Source: Streptomyces sp. BK208 (GTDB lineage: Bacteria > Actinomycetota > Actinomycetes > Streptomycetales > Streptomycetaceae). Taken from it: 64,000 nucleotides of DNA. Below, piece after piece: positions 23,901 to 32,335 of the stretch (its first letter is position 1; each line of letters starts with the position of its first letter). Under the pieces are notes generated by a model that was given only the letters and a program-made list of their open reading frames with translations, made no database searches and was not told the DNA's origin. The stretch is taken from NCBI RefSeq assembly GCF_004364245.1, contig NZ_SOAV01000015.1:1-64000 (forward strand), written 5' to 3'. A program made the translations under genes and the position numbers.

Positions 23901-25968
23901 CGACCCGCCAGTCGCCCAGCTCGTCCCGGAAGCGCTCGACGACGATGGTGCGGTCGTCGGGGACGTGGCCGCAGGCCTCGCGCTGCTCGGCGAGATAGGC
24001 CAGCACGTTGTCCGCGGCCCAGGCGTCGAGGCCGGCGGCGACCAGGCGCAGCCGGGCGTCCTCCTTGGAGAGCGCACCGACCTCGCGCAGGAACGCGCCC
24101 AGCGCGCGGCCCAGCTCCAGAGGGCGCCCCAGCTGGTCGCCCTTCCAGAACGGCAGCCTGCCCGGCACGCCGGGCGCCGGGGAGACCAGCACCCGGTCGC
24201 GCGTGATGTCCTCGATCCGCCAGGAGCTGGTGCCCAGTGTGAAGACGTCCCCCACCCGGGACTCGTACACCATCTCCTCGTCCAGCTCGCCGACCCGGCC
24301 GCCGCCCTTCTTCGGATCGGCACCGGCGAGGAACACCCCGAAGAGCCCGCGGTCGGGGATCGTGCCCCCGGACGTCACGGCGAGCCGCTGCGCCCCCGGG
24401 CGGCCGGTGACCGTGCCGGCGATCCGGTCCCACACCACGCGCGGGCGCAGCTCGGCGAAGGCGTCGGAGGGATAGCGGCCCGCGAGCATGTCCAGGACGG
24501 CGGTGAAGGCCGACTCCGGCAGCGAGGCGAACGGCGCGGCGCGGCGGACGGTGGTGAGGAGGTCGTCTACCTGCCAGGTGTCCAGCGCGGTCATCGCCAC
24601 GAGCTGCTGGGCCAGCACGTCCAGCGGGTTCGCCGGGATTCTCAGCGCTTCGATGGCGCCACTGCGCATGCGCTCGGTGACCACGGCCGACTGCACCAGG
24701 TCGCCGCGGTACTTGGGGAAGACCACACCCGTGGAGACCGCGCCGACCTGGTGCCCCGCGCGGCCGACACGCTGGAGACCGGAGGCGACGGAGGGCGGCG
24801 ACTCGACCTGGATCACCAGGTCGACGGCGCCCATGTCGATGCCCAGCTCCAGGCTGGAGGTGGCGACGACGGCGGGCAGCCGGCCGGCCTTGAGGTCCTC
24901 CTCGACCAAGGCCCGCTGCTCCTTGGAGACCGAGCCGTGGTGGGCGCGGGCGATCACCGAGGGGGCGCCCTGGGCGGCGCCGGAGCCGCCCATCAGCTCG
25001 GCTGGGGAGTGGTGCTCGTCCAGGGGCTCGCCGGTCGCGCGCTCGTACGCGATCTCGTTGAGCCGGTTGCACAGGCGCTCGGCCAGCCGCCGGGAGTTGG
25101 CGAAGACGATCGTCGAGCGGTGCGACTGGACCAGGTCGGTGATCCGCTCCTCGACGTGCGGCCAGATCGACGGGCGCTCAGCGCCCTCGTCACCGTCCGC
25201 GACGGGGGAGCCGCCCAGCTCGCCGAGGTCCTCGACCGGGACGACGACGGACAGGTCGAACTCCTTGCCGGACTCCGGCTGGACGATCTCCACCTTGCCG
25301 CGCGGAGCCAGGAACCGGGCGACCTCGTCCACGGGGCGGACCGTCGCCGACAGCCCGATGCGGCGGGCGGGCTTCGGCAGCAGCTCGTCCAGCCGCTCCA
25401 GGGTGAGCGCCAGATGTGCGCCGCGCTTGGTGCCCGCGACGGCGTGCACCTCGTCCAGGATCACCGTCTCGATGCCGGTCAGCGCGTCGCGCGTGGCCGA
25501 CGTCAGCATCAGGAAGAGGGACTCCGGGGTGGTGATCAGGATGTCCGGCGGCCGGGTGGACAGGGCGCGGCGCTCGGCGGGCGGAGTGTCGCCGGAGCGG
25601 ATGCCCACCTTGACCTCGGGCTCGGGCAGGCCGAGGCGCACCGACTCCTGGCGGATGCCGGTCAGCGGACTGCGGAGGTTGCGCTCCACGTCGACGGCGA
25701 GGGCCTTGAGCGGGGAGACGTACAGGACGCGGCAGCGCTTCTTGGGATCGGCGGGCGGAGGCGTGGAGGTCAGCTGGTCCAGCGCGGCGAGGAAGGCGGC
25801 CAGCGTCTTGCCGGACCCGGTGGGGGCGACCACCAGGACGTCCGAACCCTGGGAGATGGCCTGCCACGCGCCCGCCTGGGCGGAGGTGGGCGCGGAGAAG
25901 GCACCCGTGAACCAGCCGCGGGTCGCGGGGGAGAAGCCGTCCAGGGCTCGGTGTGCGGAGCTGACCAT
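20938..25968 (-). CDS. lhr: Lhr: large superfamily 2 DNA helicase
   Basis: The protein has 1676 aa. The motor contains Walker A APTGSGKT (48-55), DEVH (172-175), SATVRPVDEVARFL and SLELGIDMGAVDLVIQVESP; a winged-helix and long Lhr C-terminal body follow. Lhr is a 3'-5' translocase with RNA:DNA helicase activity tied to the DNA-damage response. Usual length is about 1510-1540 aa. The excess here is mainly a Gly/Asp/Ser/Pro-rich linker of about 150 residues near the C-terminus (nt about 21290-21740). An in-frame GTG 15 bases upstream is an alternative start, since the ribosome site before ATG is weak. Upstream of nei in one unit. Confidence 0.95.
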   Translation of the reverse strand: MVSSAHRALDGFSPATRGWFTGAFSAPTSAQAGAWQAISQGSDVLVVAPTGSGKTLAAFLAALDQLTSTPPPADPKKRCRVLYVSPLKALAVDVERNLRSPLTGIRQESVRLGLPEPEVKVGIRSGDTPPAERRALSTRPPDILITTPESLFLMLTSATRDALTGIETVILDEVHAVAGTKRGAHLALTLERLDELLPKPARRIGLSATVRPVDEVARFLAPRGKVEIVQPESGKEFDLSVVVPVEDLGELGGSPVADGDEGAERPSIWPHVEERITDLVQSHRSTIVFANSRRLAERLCNRLNEIAYERATGEPLDEHHSPAELMGGSGAAQGAPSVIARAHHGSVSKEQRALVEEDLKAGRLPAVVATSSLELGIDMGAVDLVIQVESPPSVASGLQRVGRAGHQVGAVSTGVVFPKYRGDLVQSAVVTERMRSGAIEALRIPANPLDVLAQQLVAMTALDTWQVDDLLTTVRRAAPFASLPESAFTAVLDMLAGRYPSDAFAELRPRVVWDRIAGTVTGRPGAQRLAVTSGGTIPDRGLFGVFLAGADPKKGGGRVGELDEEMVYESRVGDVFTLGTSSWRIEDITRDRVLVSPAPGVPGRLPFWKGDQLGRPLELGRALGAFLREVGALSKEDARLRLVAAGLDAWAADNVLAYLAEQREACGHVPDDRTIVVERFRDELGDWRVVVHSPFGAQVHAPWALALGARLSERYGMDAQVMHADDGIVLRLPDADLMGMDFLDADPVKPGLEYDAEKAPVGAADVVFDKGEVDRVVTDQVGGSALFASRFRECAARALLLPRRSPGKRTPLWQQRQRAAQLLEVASEYGSFPIVLEAVRECLQDVFDVPGLVELMGDLEARKVRLVEVTTPEPSPFARSLLFGYVAQFLYEGDSPLAERRAAALSLDSRLLAELLGQAELRELLDAEVLTELERELQWLTEDRRIKDAEGVADLLRVLGPLTDEELVVRGAEPQWAPELARARRAIRVRIAGADHWAAIEDAGRLRDALGTALPVGVPEAFTEPVKDPLGDLLARHARTHGPFTSVTAAARFGLGVAVTEGALQRLAGTGRVVQGEFHPAGIGQEWCDATVLRRLRRRSLAALRHELEPVAPAALGQFLPQWQHIGKGHALRGIDGLVRAVEQLQGASVPASALEKLVLPSRVANYSPAMLDELTAAGELVWAGAGSLPGKDGWVSLYLADAAPLLLPPPHPLETTALHESVLTALSGGYGLFFRQIADQVRATTHPEATDPQLADALWDLAWSGRLTNDTLTPLRSLLGSGRTAGSTAHRAKRAVPRGRYGSLTAAARPTSRSGPPTVAGRWSLLPAREGDGTVRAHALARTLLDRHGVVTRGAVAAEGVEGGFSAVYRVLAAFEESGQARRGYVVEGLGAAQFAMEGAVDRLRAVANARERGESAPAQAQPTGDGFGTGSASGASDGPAADSPYGSFDDGVSGGADAPDPFGGFGPEGREHSDGTAPSDGFDDVFADPDGLGRSPSRGDYISPRDYAEPGAGGPRGGGGHGGFSGPRGPYDSSFPARRDRTTAGPRAVVLAAADPANAYGAALGWPEPPAGATHKPGRKAGSLVVLVEGEPALYMERGGKTLLLWPSDPDRLPTEDPRLRAAAEALAEAARAGSLGTVTVERVNGAAALTSPFGPLLEGAGFIATPRGLRIRA

Positions 25969-26227
25969 GGATCCATCGTGCACCCGGCCACTGACATTCG
26001 GCCCGAGCCGGGCGTACGGGCCGTGCCCTCGCCGGTGCCGGGCGCCCGGCCGGCCGGGCGTCGAGACCGCTCGCGCGGGCCGGACGTGCGCGGGTGTCCG
26101 AGCCGTGTCCGGGGCCGGCCAGCCGCCTGCCCGTCGAGTCCGGGGCCGACCGTCGAGTCCGGCCCGTGCGGTCGCCCGGCGCGTGCGGTCTCCCGGGCGT
26201 GAGGTGAGGCGGGGCGGGTGGCGGAGA

Positions 26228-27103
26228 ATGGACGGCATGGCGGGAACAGGTGAGCGGGCACGGCACTGGCGGTACGCGGAGCTGCCGGACGTGGACCTGC
26301 TCCGCGCCCAGTACATACGCAAGACCTTCGTGCGCCACACGCACGAGCACTTCGTCATCGCCGCCATCGCCGACGGCGTGGAGGTCTTCCACCACGGCGG
26401 CGGCGACCAGTACGCCGGGGCCGGCTCGCTCGCCCTGGTCAACCCGGACACGCCGCACACCGGGCGGGCCGGCGTGCCGGAGGGGTGGCGGTACGGGGCC
26501 GTCTACCCGGCGCCCGAGCTGGTGGCCGCGATCGCGGCGGAGACGACGACGCTGCGCGGGACGCCGGGGTTCGTCCGCCCGGTGCTCGACGACCCGTACA
26601 CCGTCGAGCTGGTGCACCGCGTGCTGCGGGCCGCCGACGAAGGGAACGCGCTCGCCGCCGACACCCTGCTGCGGGTGGCGGTGACCCGGCTGCTGCGTCT
26701 GAACGGCGGTCGGCTGCCACGGCGCCCGGTACGCACGGCCGGAGACGGGACGGCGGCACGCGCGCGTGCCGTGCTGGAGGAGCGGATGGCCGACCCGCCG
26801 AGCCTGGAGCGGCTCGCCGCGGAACTCGGGACCAGCCCGTTCGCGCTGCTGCGGGCCTTCCGCGCCGCCTACGGAATGCCGCCCCACACCTGGCTGACGG
26901 ACGCCCGGGTGCGTCGGGCGCGGCGGCTGCTGGACACCGGGACGGCCCCGGCCGAGGCCGCCGTCGCCGTGGGGTTCACCGACCAGCCGCACCTCAACCG
27001 GCACTTCGCGCGGATCGTCGGGGTGCCGCCCGGTGCCTACCAACGCGAGCGCAAGAACGTACAAGACGCGCCGCGGGAGCTGTTCCTACCGTTCGAGGCG
27101 TGA
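26228..27103 (+). CDS. AraC-family transcriptional regulator
   Basis: The protein has 291 aa. The N-terminal half is a cupin-like sensor (HTHEHFVIAAIADGVEVFHHGG), and the C-terminal half carries two AraC helix-turn-helices (LERLAAELGTSPFALLRAFRAA and AEAAVAVGFTDQPHLNRHF). The stop overlaps the GTG start of the AzlC gene (GTGA), so regulator and exporter are co-translated. The obvious target is its own operon. An ATG nine bases downstream is an alternative start. Divergent from lhr across a 259-bp gap. Confidence 0.92.
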   Translation: MDGMAGTGERARHWRYAELPDVDLLRAQYIRKTFVRHTHEHFVIAAIADGVEVFHHGGGDQYAGAGSLALVNPDTPHTGRAGVPEGWRYGAVYPAPELVAAIAAETTTLRGTPGFVRPVLDDPYTVELVHRVLRAADEGNALAADTLLRVAVTRLLRLNGGRLPRRPVRTAGDGTAARARAVLEERMADPPSLERLAAELGTSPFALLRAFRAAYGMPPHTWLTDARVRRARRLLDTGTAPAEAAVAVGFTDQPHLNRHFARIVGVPPGAYQRERKNVQDAPRELFLPFEA

Positions 27104-27870
27104 GAGAACAGACAGCCCTTCCCGACGTGTCCGGGGCCGATGCGGACGGCGGCAAGCCGGACGCCGCCGTCGTACGCGACGCCCTGGGGGTGGGAGTCGC
27201 CGTCGGACTGTCCGGGTTCGCCTTCGGGGTGACCTCGGCCGGCAGCGGACTCACCCTGGCCCAGACCTGCGCGCTCAGCCTCCTGGTGTTCACCGGCGCG
27301 TCCCAGTTCGCGCTCGTCGGCGCGCTCGCGGCCGGCGGCAATCCGCTCACCGCGGCGGCGGGGGCCTTCTTCCTCGGCGTGCGCAACGCCTTCTACGGGC
27401 TGCGTCTGTCCCAGTTGCTGGCCCTCCCGCGCGCGGTACGGCCGTTCGCCGCGCAGTGGGTCATCGACGAGACGACGGCCGTGGCGCTCGCCCAGCCCAC
27501 CCGGCGCAGCGTCCGGATCGGCTTCACCGTCACCGGACTCACCCTGTACGTCCTGTGGAACCTCACCACCCTGCTCGGCGCGCTGGGCGCGGAGGCCATC
27601 GGGGACACCGACACCTGGGGCCTGGACGCGGCCGGTCCCGCGGTCTTCCTCGCGCTGCTCGCGCCGATGCTGAAGGACAGCACCGAGCGCACGGTCGCGG
27701 CGCTGGCCGTCCTCCTGGGGCTCGGTCTGCTGCCCGTGCTGCCCGCCGGCGTGCCCGTCCTGGTGGCGGCGCTGGCGGCACCCCTCGTGCTCTGGGCGCG
27801 CGGACGCCGCGCAGGGGGCGCCGGTGAGGACATGGGTCGTGGGGGAGCCGAAGGGGAGGACGGGCGATGA
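27100..27870 (+). CDS. AzlC-family branched-chain amino acid exporter, large subunit
   Basis: The protein has 256 aa from GTG 27100 overlapping the upstream TGA. A multi-helix membrane protein with the AzlC core FGVTSAGSGLTLAQTCALSLLVFTGASQFA, given here in parts, and a downstream FFLGVRNAFYGLRLS. With AzlD it exports branched-chain or related amino acids (YgaZH/BrnFE type). The C-terminal 20 residues are hydrophilic. The stop overlaps the AzlD start as ATGA. Confidence 0.9.
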   Translation: MREQTALPDVSGADADGGKPDAAVVRDALGVGVAVGLSGFAFGVTSAGSGLTLAQTCALSLLVFTGASQFALVGALAAGGNPLTAAAGAFFLGVRNAFYGLRLSQLLALPRAVRPFAAQWVIDETTAVALAQPTRRSVRIGFTVTGLTLYVLWNLTTLLGALGAEAIGDTDTWGLDAAGPAVFLALLAPMLKDSTERTVAALAVLLGLGLLPVLPAGVPVLVAALAAPLVLWARGRRAGGAGEDMGRGGAEGEDGR

Positions 27871-28175
27871 GCGTGTGGATCGCCATCGGCGTGACCGCGG
27901 TGGGCTGCTACGCCGTCAAGCTCCTGGGGCTGCTGGTGCCCGCGGGCGCTCTGGAACGCCCCCTGGTCCGGCGGCTCGCCGCGCTGCTGCCCGTCGCCCT
28001 CCTCGCGGCGCTCACCGCCCAGCAGACCTTCGCCGACGGCCGGACCCTCGTGCTGGACGCGCGGGCCGCGGGCGTCGCCGCGGCGGCGGTCGCGCTGCTG
28101 CTGCGGGCGCCGTTCCTGCTCGTCGTCGCCGCCGCCGTGGCCGTCACCGCCGGTGTACGTGCCGTGGGCGGCTAA
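27867..28175 (+). CDS. AzlD-family exporter small subunit
   Basis: The protein has 102 aa, mostly hydrophobic with about three to four helices, including the conserved R.LAALLPVALLAAL.AQQTF region of AzlD. It is the second subunit of the AzlC/AzlD exporter, translationally coupled to it (ATGA) and in one operon with the AraC regulator. The 3' end is 21 bases from the convergent downstream gene. Confidence 0.9.
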   Translation: MSVWIAIGVTAVGCYAVKLLGLLVPAGALERPLVRRLAALLPVALLAALTAQQTFADGRTLVLDARAAGVAAAAVALLLRAPFLLVVAAAVAVTAGVRAVGG

Positions 28176-28196
28176 GGGCGCACGGTGGCGTCCGGG

Positions 28197-29210
28197 TCAG
28201 CCGAGGGGGCGGCCGTACGCCCCGAGCGTGCGCAGGGCCTCGATCGTCACCCTGGCGCGCGCCTCCAGCGCCGGGGCGGGCGCCCATCCGTGCCGACCGA
28301 CGGGCCAGCCGCCGTCCTCCTCCTGCCGGGCCGCGAGGAAGTCCAGGGAGCGGGCCATCTCCTCGTCGGTGAACCACGCGCGCGCGAGCGAACGCGGGTC
28401 CCCGGCGTAGTCGTGCGGGAAGCGGCGCCCGCCCGGCGCGCAGCCGCTGAGGTCCGGGTCCGCGCCGGGAGCGTCCGGGGCCGGCACGGCGAGGTGGCGC
28501 TCGCGCACCAGGCGGCCCAGCCGGTCGGCCGCGGCCCGCGCGCGCGGGCGGTCCACGGCCGTGTCCAGGAAGGCCAGGGCGGCCTCGACCTCGTACGGGT
28601 CCGAGGGCTCCAGGGACTCGGCCGCCTGCCAGCAGAAGTCGGTGGCGCGGAACAGCCAGGCGTGCCAGACCCCGTTCCGGTGCAGCAGCCCGACCACCGG
28701 CCCGGTGACGAGCAGCGCGCCCGGGGGGTCGGCCACGACCGGCACACGGGGTGCGAGCGGATGCCCGAGCCCGTCCGCGCGGACCACCGGAAGGGCGCCG
28801 TCCGGGGTGGACACGGAGGTCAGGTAGCGGCACACCCGCTCGACACGCTGCCCGCCGCAGCGGCCGACGGCGTCCAGGACGCGCAAGGCGTACGCGGTGT
28901 GCAGCGGCTGGCTGACCGGACCGCGCACGTCGGGCTCCAGGGCGTGGCCGTACCCGCCGTCCGCGTTGCGGTACGCGTCGAGAGCGGTCTCCACCGGGTC
29001 GGGATCCCCGCCACGGAAGTGGTACGCGAACAGCCGCTGCTCCAGTACGCGCGCGGTGAGCCACACGAAGCGCTCCGCGCGCGCGAGCGGTGAGCGCGGG
29101 CCGGAGGGGCGCGCGTCCGGGAGTCGCGGGTCCGAGGGGCCGGGGACCGCGCGGTCGGGAGTCGCGCGCGGTGGGATCGCGGGGAGGGGGGACGCTCCGG
29201 GTTCGGCCAT
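28197..29210 (-). CDS. Terpenoid-cyclase/prenyltransferase-fold (alpha-alpha toroid) hypothetical protein
   Basis: The protein has 337 aa from ATG 29210; earlier starts exist at 29267 and at an internal Met. It has repeated helix pairs with Gly-Gly-(W/Y) turns (YRNADGGYGHALEPD, RQEEDGGWPVGRHGW), the hallmark of alpha-alpha toroid folds such as squalene cyclases and prenyltransferases. The DXDD motif of cyclases is not evident, so the activity is unknown. The first 45 residues are Pro/Arg-rich. It is divergent from the DUF3046 gene 80 bp away. Similar proteins are common in Streptomyces. Confidence 0.75.
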   Translation of the reverse strand: MAEPGASPLPAIPPRATPDRAVPGPSDPRLPDARPSGPRSPLARAERFVWLTARVLEQRLFAYHFRGGDPDPVETALDAYRNADGGYGHALEPDVRGPVSQPLHTAYALRVLDAVGRCGGQRVERVCRYLTSVSTPDGALPVVRADGLGHPLAPRVPVVADPPGALLVTGPVVGLLHRNGVWHAWLFRATDFCWQAAESLEPSDPYEVEAALAFLDTAVDRPRARAAADRLGRLVRERHLAVPAPDAPGADPDLSGCAPGGRRFPHDYAGDPRSLARAWFTDEEMARSLDFLAARQEEDGGWPVGRHGWAPAPALEARARVTIEALRTLGAYGRPLG

Positions 29211-29290
29211 GGAACAGACCGTAGGCCGGGAAGCGGTCATCGCAGGTGGCCTTGGCTCGGGGCCCACCCCAGGGGCGCAATACTGGGGGC

Positions 29291-29485
29291 ATGCGGTTGA
29301 CGGTCTTCTGGGAGCGGATGACGGATCACTTCGGTCCGGGGTACGCCGACACCTTCGCGCGCGATCACGTGATGGCGGAGCTGGGCGGGCGTACCGTGCA
29401 CGAGGCGCTGGACGCCGGCTGGGACGCCAAGGACGTGTGGCGGGTGGTGTGCACCGTCATGAACGTGCCGCGGGAACAGCGGTGA
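29291..29485 (+). CDS. DUF3046 small protein upstream of recA
   Basis: The protein has 64 aa starting MRLTVFWERM. The whole is the DUF3046 domain: FGPGYADTFARDHVMAELGG, given here as its core, followed by TVHEALDAGWDAKDVWR. It is found immediately upstream of recA in most actinobacteria, including mycobacteria. Function unknown. No Shine-Dalgarno sequence is visible beyond the GGGGGC run directly before ATG. Confidence 0.88.
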   Translation: MRLTVFWERMTDHFGPGYADTFARDHVMAELGGRTVHEALDAGWDAKDVWRVVCTVMNVPREQR

Positions 29486-29545
29486 CGGTCCGGGAAGATC
29501 GGGGAACGGGGCTTTCCCGTCGGCGGCGTGGGCGAGACTTGCTCC

Positions 29546-30829
29546 GTGGCATCCACTGACGAGACCGGGCAGGCGACCCGGCACGCGACCCCGGCGGGCA
29601 CGACGCCGCCCGCCGGCCCCCCGGCCGACGGCGCCGGCACCGGGCAGGGCGCCCGCATGCCGCGCTGGCTGCCGCGCGCCATGGTGCTGGCCCTCGCCCT
29701 CATCGCCGCCTTCCAGCTGGGCAGCTGGGCCTTCCACCAGCTCACCGGGCTGCTGATCAACGTCCTCATCGCGTTCTTCCTGGCCCTGGCCATCGAACCG
29801 GCGGTGAGCTGGATGGCCGCGCGCGGCCTGCGCCGCGGGTTCGCCACGTTCCTGGTCTTCCTCGCCGTGCTGGTCGCCGCCGCCGGGTTCGTCACCCTGC
29901 TCGGCTCCATGCTCGCCGGGCAGATCGTCAAGATGGTCGAGGACTTCCCGGACTACCTCGACTCCGTCATCAACTGGGTCAACGGCCACTTCCACACCGA
30001 GCTGCGGCGGGTGGACATCCAGGAGGGCCTGCTCCGCTCCGACTGGCTGCGCAACTACGTGCAGAACAGCGCGACGGGCGTCCTGGACGTGTCGGCCCAG
30101 GTCCTCGGCGGCCTCTTCCAGCTGCTGACGATCCTGCTGTTCTCGTTCTACTTCGCCGCCGACGGCCCCCGGCTGCGGCGCGGCCTCTGCTCCGTCCTGC
30201 CGCCCGCCCGCCAGGCCGAGGTCCTGCGCGCGTGGGAGATCGCCGTGGACAAGACCGGCGGCTACCTGTACTCACGCGGGCTGATGGCGCTGGTCTCGGG
30301 CGTCGCGCACTACGTCCTCCTGGAGATCCTCGGAGTGCCCTACGCCCCGGCGCTCGCCGTGTGGGTGGGCCTGGTGTCCCAGTTCATCCCGACCATCGGC
30401 ACCTACCTCGCGGGCGCCCTGCCCATGCTGATCGCGTTCACGGTCAATCCCTGGTACGCGCTGTGGGTGCTGGTCTTCGTGGTGATCTACCAGCAGTTCG
30501 AGAACTACGTGCTGCAGCCCAAGCTCACCTCCAAGACCGTGGACATCCATCCCGCGGTCGCCTTCGGCTCGGTCATCGCGGGCACCGCCCTGCTCGGCGC
30601 GGTCGGCGCGCTGATCGCCATCCCGGCGGTCGCCACACTGCAGGCGTTCCTCGGGGCGTACGTCAAGCGCTACGACGTCACGGACGACCCGCGCGTCCAC
30701 GGGCGGCGGACCCGCAGGCCGGGGACAGGGAGGCCCACGCGTCTGCGCACCCTGTGGTCCCGGCGCCCGGAACAGGGGCGCCCGGAGGTGGAGGGACGGG
30801 AGGAGACCGGGGACGGCGGATCCTCCTGA
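29546..30829 (+). CDS. AI-2E family (YdiK/PerM-like) membrane transporter
   Basis: The protein has 427 aa from GTG 29546; GTG 29528 is an alternative. A Thr/Pro/Ala-rich N-terminal 45 residues precede the eight-helix AI-2E/PerM domain, recognised from AVWVGLVSQFIPTIGTYLAG, PWYALWVLVFVVIYQQFENY and QPKLTSKTVDIHPAVAFGSV. The C-terminal 50 residues are Arg/Glu-rich and cytoplasmic. Family members export varied solutes; the substrate here is unknown. It lies between DUF3046 and recA in the same direction. Confidence 0.9.
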   Translation: MASTDETGQATRHATPAGTTPPAGPPADGAGTGQGARMPRWLPRAMVLALALIAAFQLGSWAFHQLTGLLINVLIAFFLALAIEPAVSWMAARGLRRGFATFLVFLAVLVAAAGFVTLLGSMLAGQIVKMVEDFPDYLDSVINWVNGHFHTELRRVDIQEGLLRSDWLRNYVQNSATGVLDVSAQVLGGLFQLLTILLFSFYFAADGPRLRRGLCSVLPPARQAEVLRAWEIAVDKTGGYLYSRGLMALVSGVAHYVLLEILGVPYAPALAVWVGLVSQFIPTIGTYLAGALPMLIAFTVNPWYALWVLVFVVIYQQFENYVLQPKLTSKTVDIHPAVAFGSVIAGTALLGAVGALIAIPAVATLQAFLGAYVKRYDVTDDPRVHGRRTRRPGTGRPTRLRTLWSRRPEQGRPEVEGREETGDGGSS

Positions 30830-31207
30830 GGAGCGACGCCTGCCGACCGGGGGCGCGCCCCGCCCGCAGGTGAGAGCGGCCCGGGTCCAGGCGCCGACGA
30901 CGGCAGCGCCGTAGCGGCGCACCGCCCGGTCCGGGCTCCTCCGAGGCCCGCCTCCGCGTCCGGGAGCCCGGTCCGCAGGGTGGGGAGACGTACGCTCGGA
31001 AGAGCCGTGTGGCGCGCTTGACACGAAAATCGAACATCCATTCTCATGGAGGCTCCGGCAGGGCTCTTGACGGGTGATTCGAGTGGGTTCAGGGAGATAA
31101 GTCCCCGAGTTATCCACAGGCCGGACCCGCATCGGGGCCCATTGTCAGTGGCAGGCATTAGCGTCTTTGACGTGAAGCGATCGAATCAAGCAAACCGGGT
31201 GGAACCC
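30830..31207 (+). other. recA upstream region
   Basis: This 378-bp gap holds the SOS-controlled recA promoter at 31018-31047 and a long untranslated leader. I see no gene in it. The first half is GC-rich without an obvious terminator for the upstream transporter gene. Confidence 0.6.
31018..31047 (+). promoter_or_regulatory. recA promoter with LexA-type SOS box
   Basis: TTGACA (31018-31023) is a consensus -35. GAACATCCATTC (31032-31043) fits the GAAC-N4-(G/A)TTC form of the actinobacterial LexA box and overlaps the spacer and probable -10 (TCTCAT, 31042-31047). The ATG of recA is about 160 bases downstream, leaving a long leader. LexA bound here would occlude RNA polymerase. Confidence 0.75.
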
Positions 31208-32332
31208 ATGGCAGGAACCGACCGCGAGAAGGCCCTGGACGCCGCGCTCGCACAGATTGAACGGCAGTTCGGCAAGGGCGCGGTCATGCGCATGGGCGAG
31301 CGGCCGAACGAGCCCATCGAGGTCATCCCCACCGGGTCGACCGCGCTCGACGTGGCCCTCGGCGTCGGCGGCCTCCCGCGCGGCCGTGTCGTGGAGGTCT
31401 ACGGCCCCGAGTCCTCCGGCAAGACGACCCTGACCCTGCACGCGGTGGCGAACGCGCAGAAGGCCGGCGGCCAGGTCGCGTTCGTGGACGCCGAGCACGC
31501 CCTCGACCCCGAGTACGCCAAGAAGCTCGGCGTCGACATCGACAACCTGATCCTCTCCCAGCCGGACAACGGCGAGCAGGCCCTGGAGATCGTGGACATG
31601 CTGGTCCGCTCCGGCGCCCTCGACCTCATCGTCATCGACTCCGTCGCCGCGCTCGTCCCGCGCGCGGAGATCGAGGGCGAGATGGGTGACAGCCACGTCG
31701 GTCTGCAGGCCCGTCTGATGAGCCAGGCCCTGCGGAAGATCACCAGCGCGCTCAACCAGTCGAAGACCACCGCGATCTTCATCAACCAGCTCCGCGAGAA
31801 GATCGGCGTGATGTTCGGCTCCCCGGAGACCACGACCGGTGGCCGGGCGCTGAAGTTCTACGCCTCCGTGCGCATCGACATCCGCCGCATCGAGACGCTC
31901 AAGGACGGCACGGACGCGGTCGGCAACCGCACCCGCTGCAAGGTCGTCAAGAACAAGGTCGCGCCGCCCTTCAAGCAGGCCGAGTTCGACATCCTCTACG
32001 GCCAGGGCATCAGCCGTGAGGGCGGTCTGATCGACATGGGCGTGGAGCACGGCTTCGTCCGCAAGGCCGGCGCCTGGTACACGTACGAGGGCGACCAGCT
32101 CGGCCAGGGCAAGGAGAACGCGCGCAACTTCCTGAAGGACAACCCCGACCTGGCGAACGAGATCGAGAAGAAGATCAAGGAGAAGCTGGGCGTCGGCGTG
32201 CGTCCCGAGGAGCCGGCCACCGAGTCCGGCGCGGACGCCGCCTCCGCCGCCACGGCCGACGCCGCACCGGCGGTGCCCGCTCCCGCGACCGCCAAGGCCA
32301 CCAAGTCCAAGGCCGCGGCAGCCAAGAGCTGA
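31208..32332 (+). CDS. recA: RecA recombinase
   Basis: The protein has 374 aa starting MAGTDREKALDAALAQIERQ. Walker A GPESSGKT is at 66-73, followed by LIVIDSVAALVPRAE and the DNA-binding loops (EGEMGDSHVGLQARLMSQAL; GGRALKFYASVR). It forms the filament for recombination and triggers LexA self-cleavage. The acidic/Ala/Lys tail after residue 330 is typical of Streptomyces. A Cys stands where most RecA proteins have Val in NRTR(V)KVVKNK. Controlled by an SOS box; recX follows three bases after the stop. Confidence 0.98.
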   Translation: MAGTDREKALDAALAQIERQFGKGAVMRMGERPNEPIEVIPTGSTALDVALGVGGLPRGRVVEVYGPESSGKTTLTLHAVANAQKAGGQVAFVDAEHALDPEYAKKLGVDIDNLILSQPDNGEQALEIVDMLVRSGALDLIVIDSVAALVPRAEIEGEMGDSHVGLQARLMSQALRKITSALNQSKTTAIFINQLREKIGVMFGSPETTTGGRALKFYASVRIDIRRIETLKDGTDAVGNRTRCKVVKNKVAPPFKQAEFDILYGQGISREGGLIDMGVEHGFVRKAGAWYTYEGDQLGQGKENARNFLKDNPDLANEIEKKIKEKLGVGVRPEEPATESGADAASAATADAAPAVPAPATAKATKSKAAAAKS

Positions 32333-32335
32333 TCC

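Noticed and set aside
19651..26202. Plus-strand open frame of about 2180 codons opposite lhr
   Set aside because: It is antisense to the helicase gene, which has all expected motifs; codon-bias shadow only.
29279..29290. Leaderless promoter for the DUF3046 gene (AATACT or TACTGG before ATG)
   Set aside because: Neither hexamer fits TANNNT at the right distance, so I did not add it to the leaderless set.
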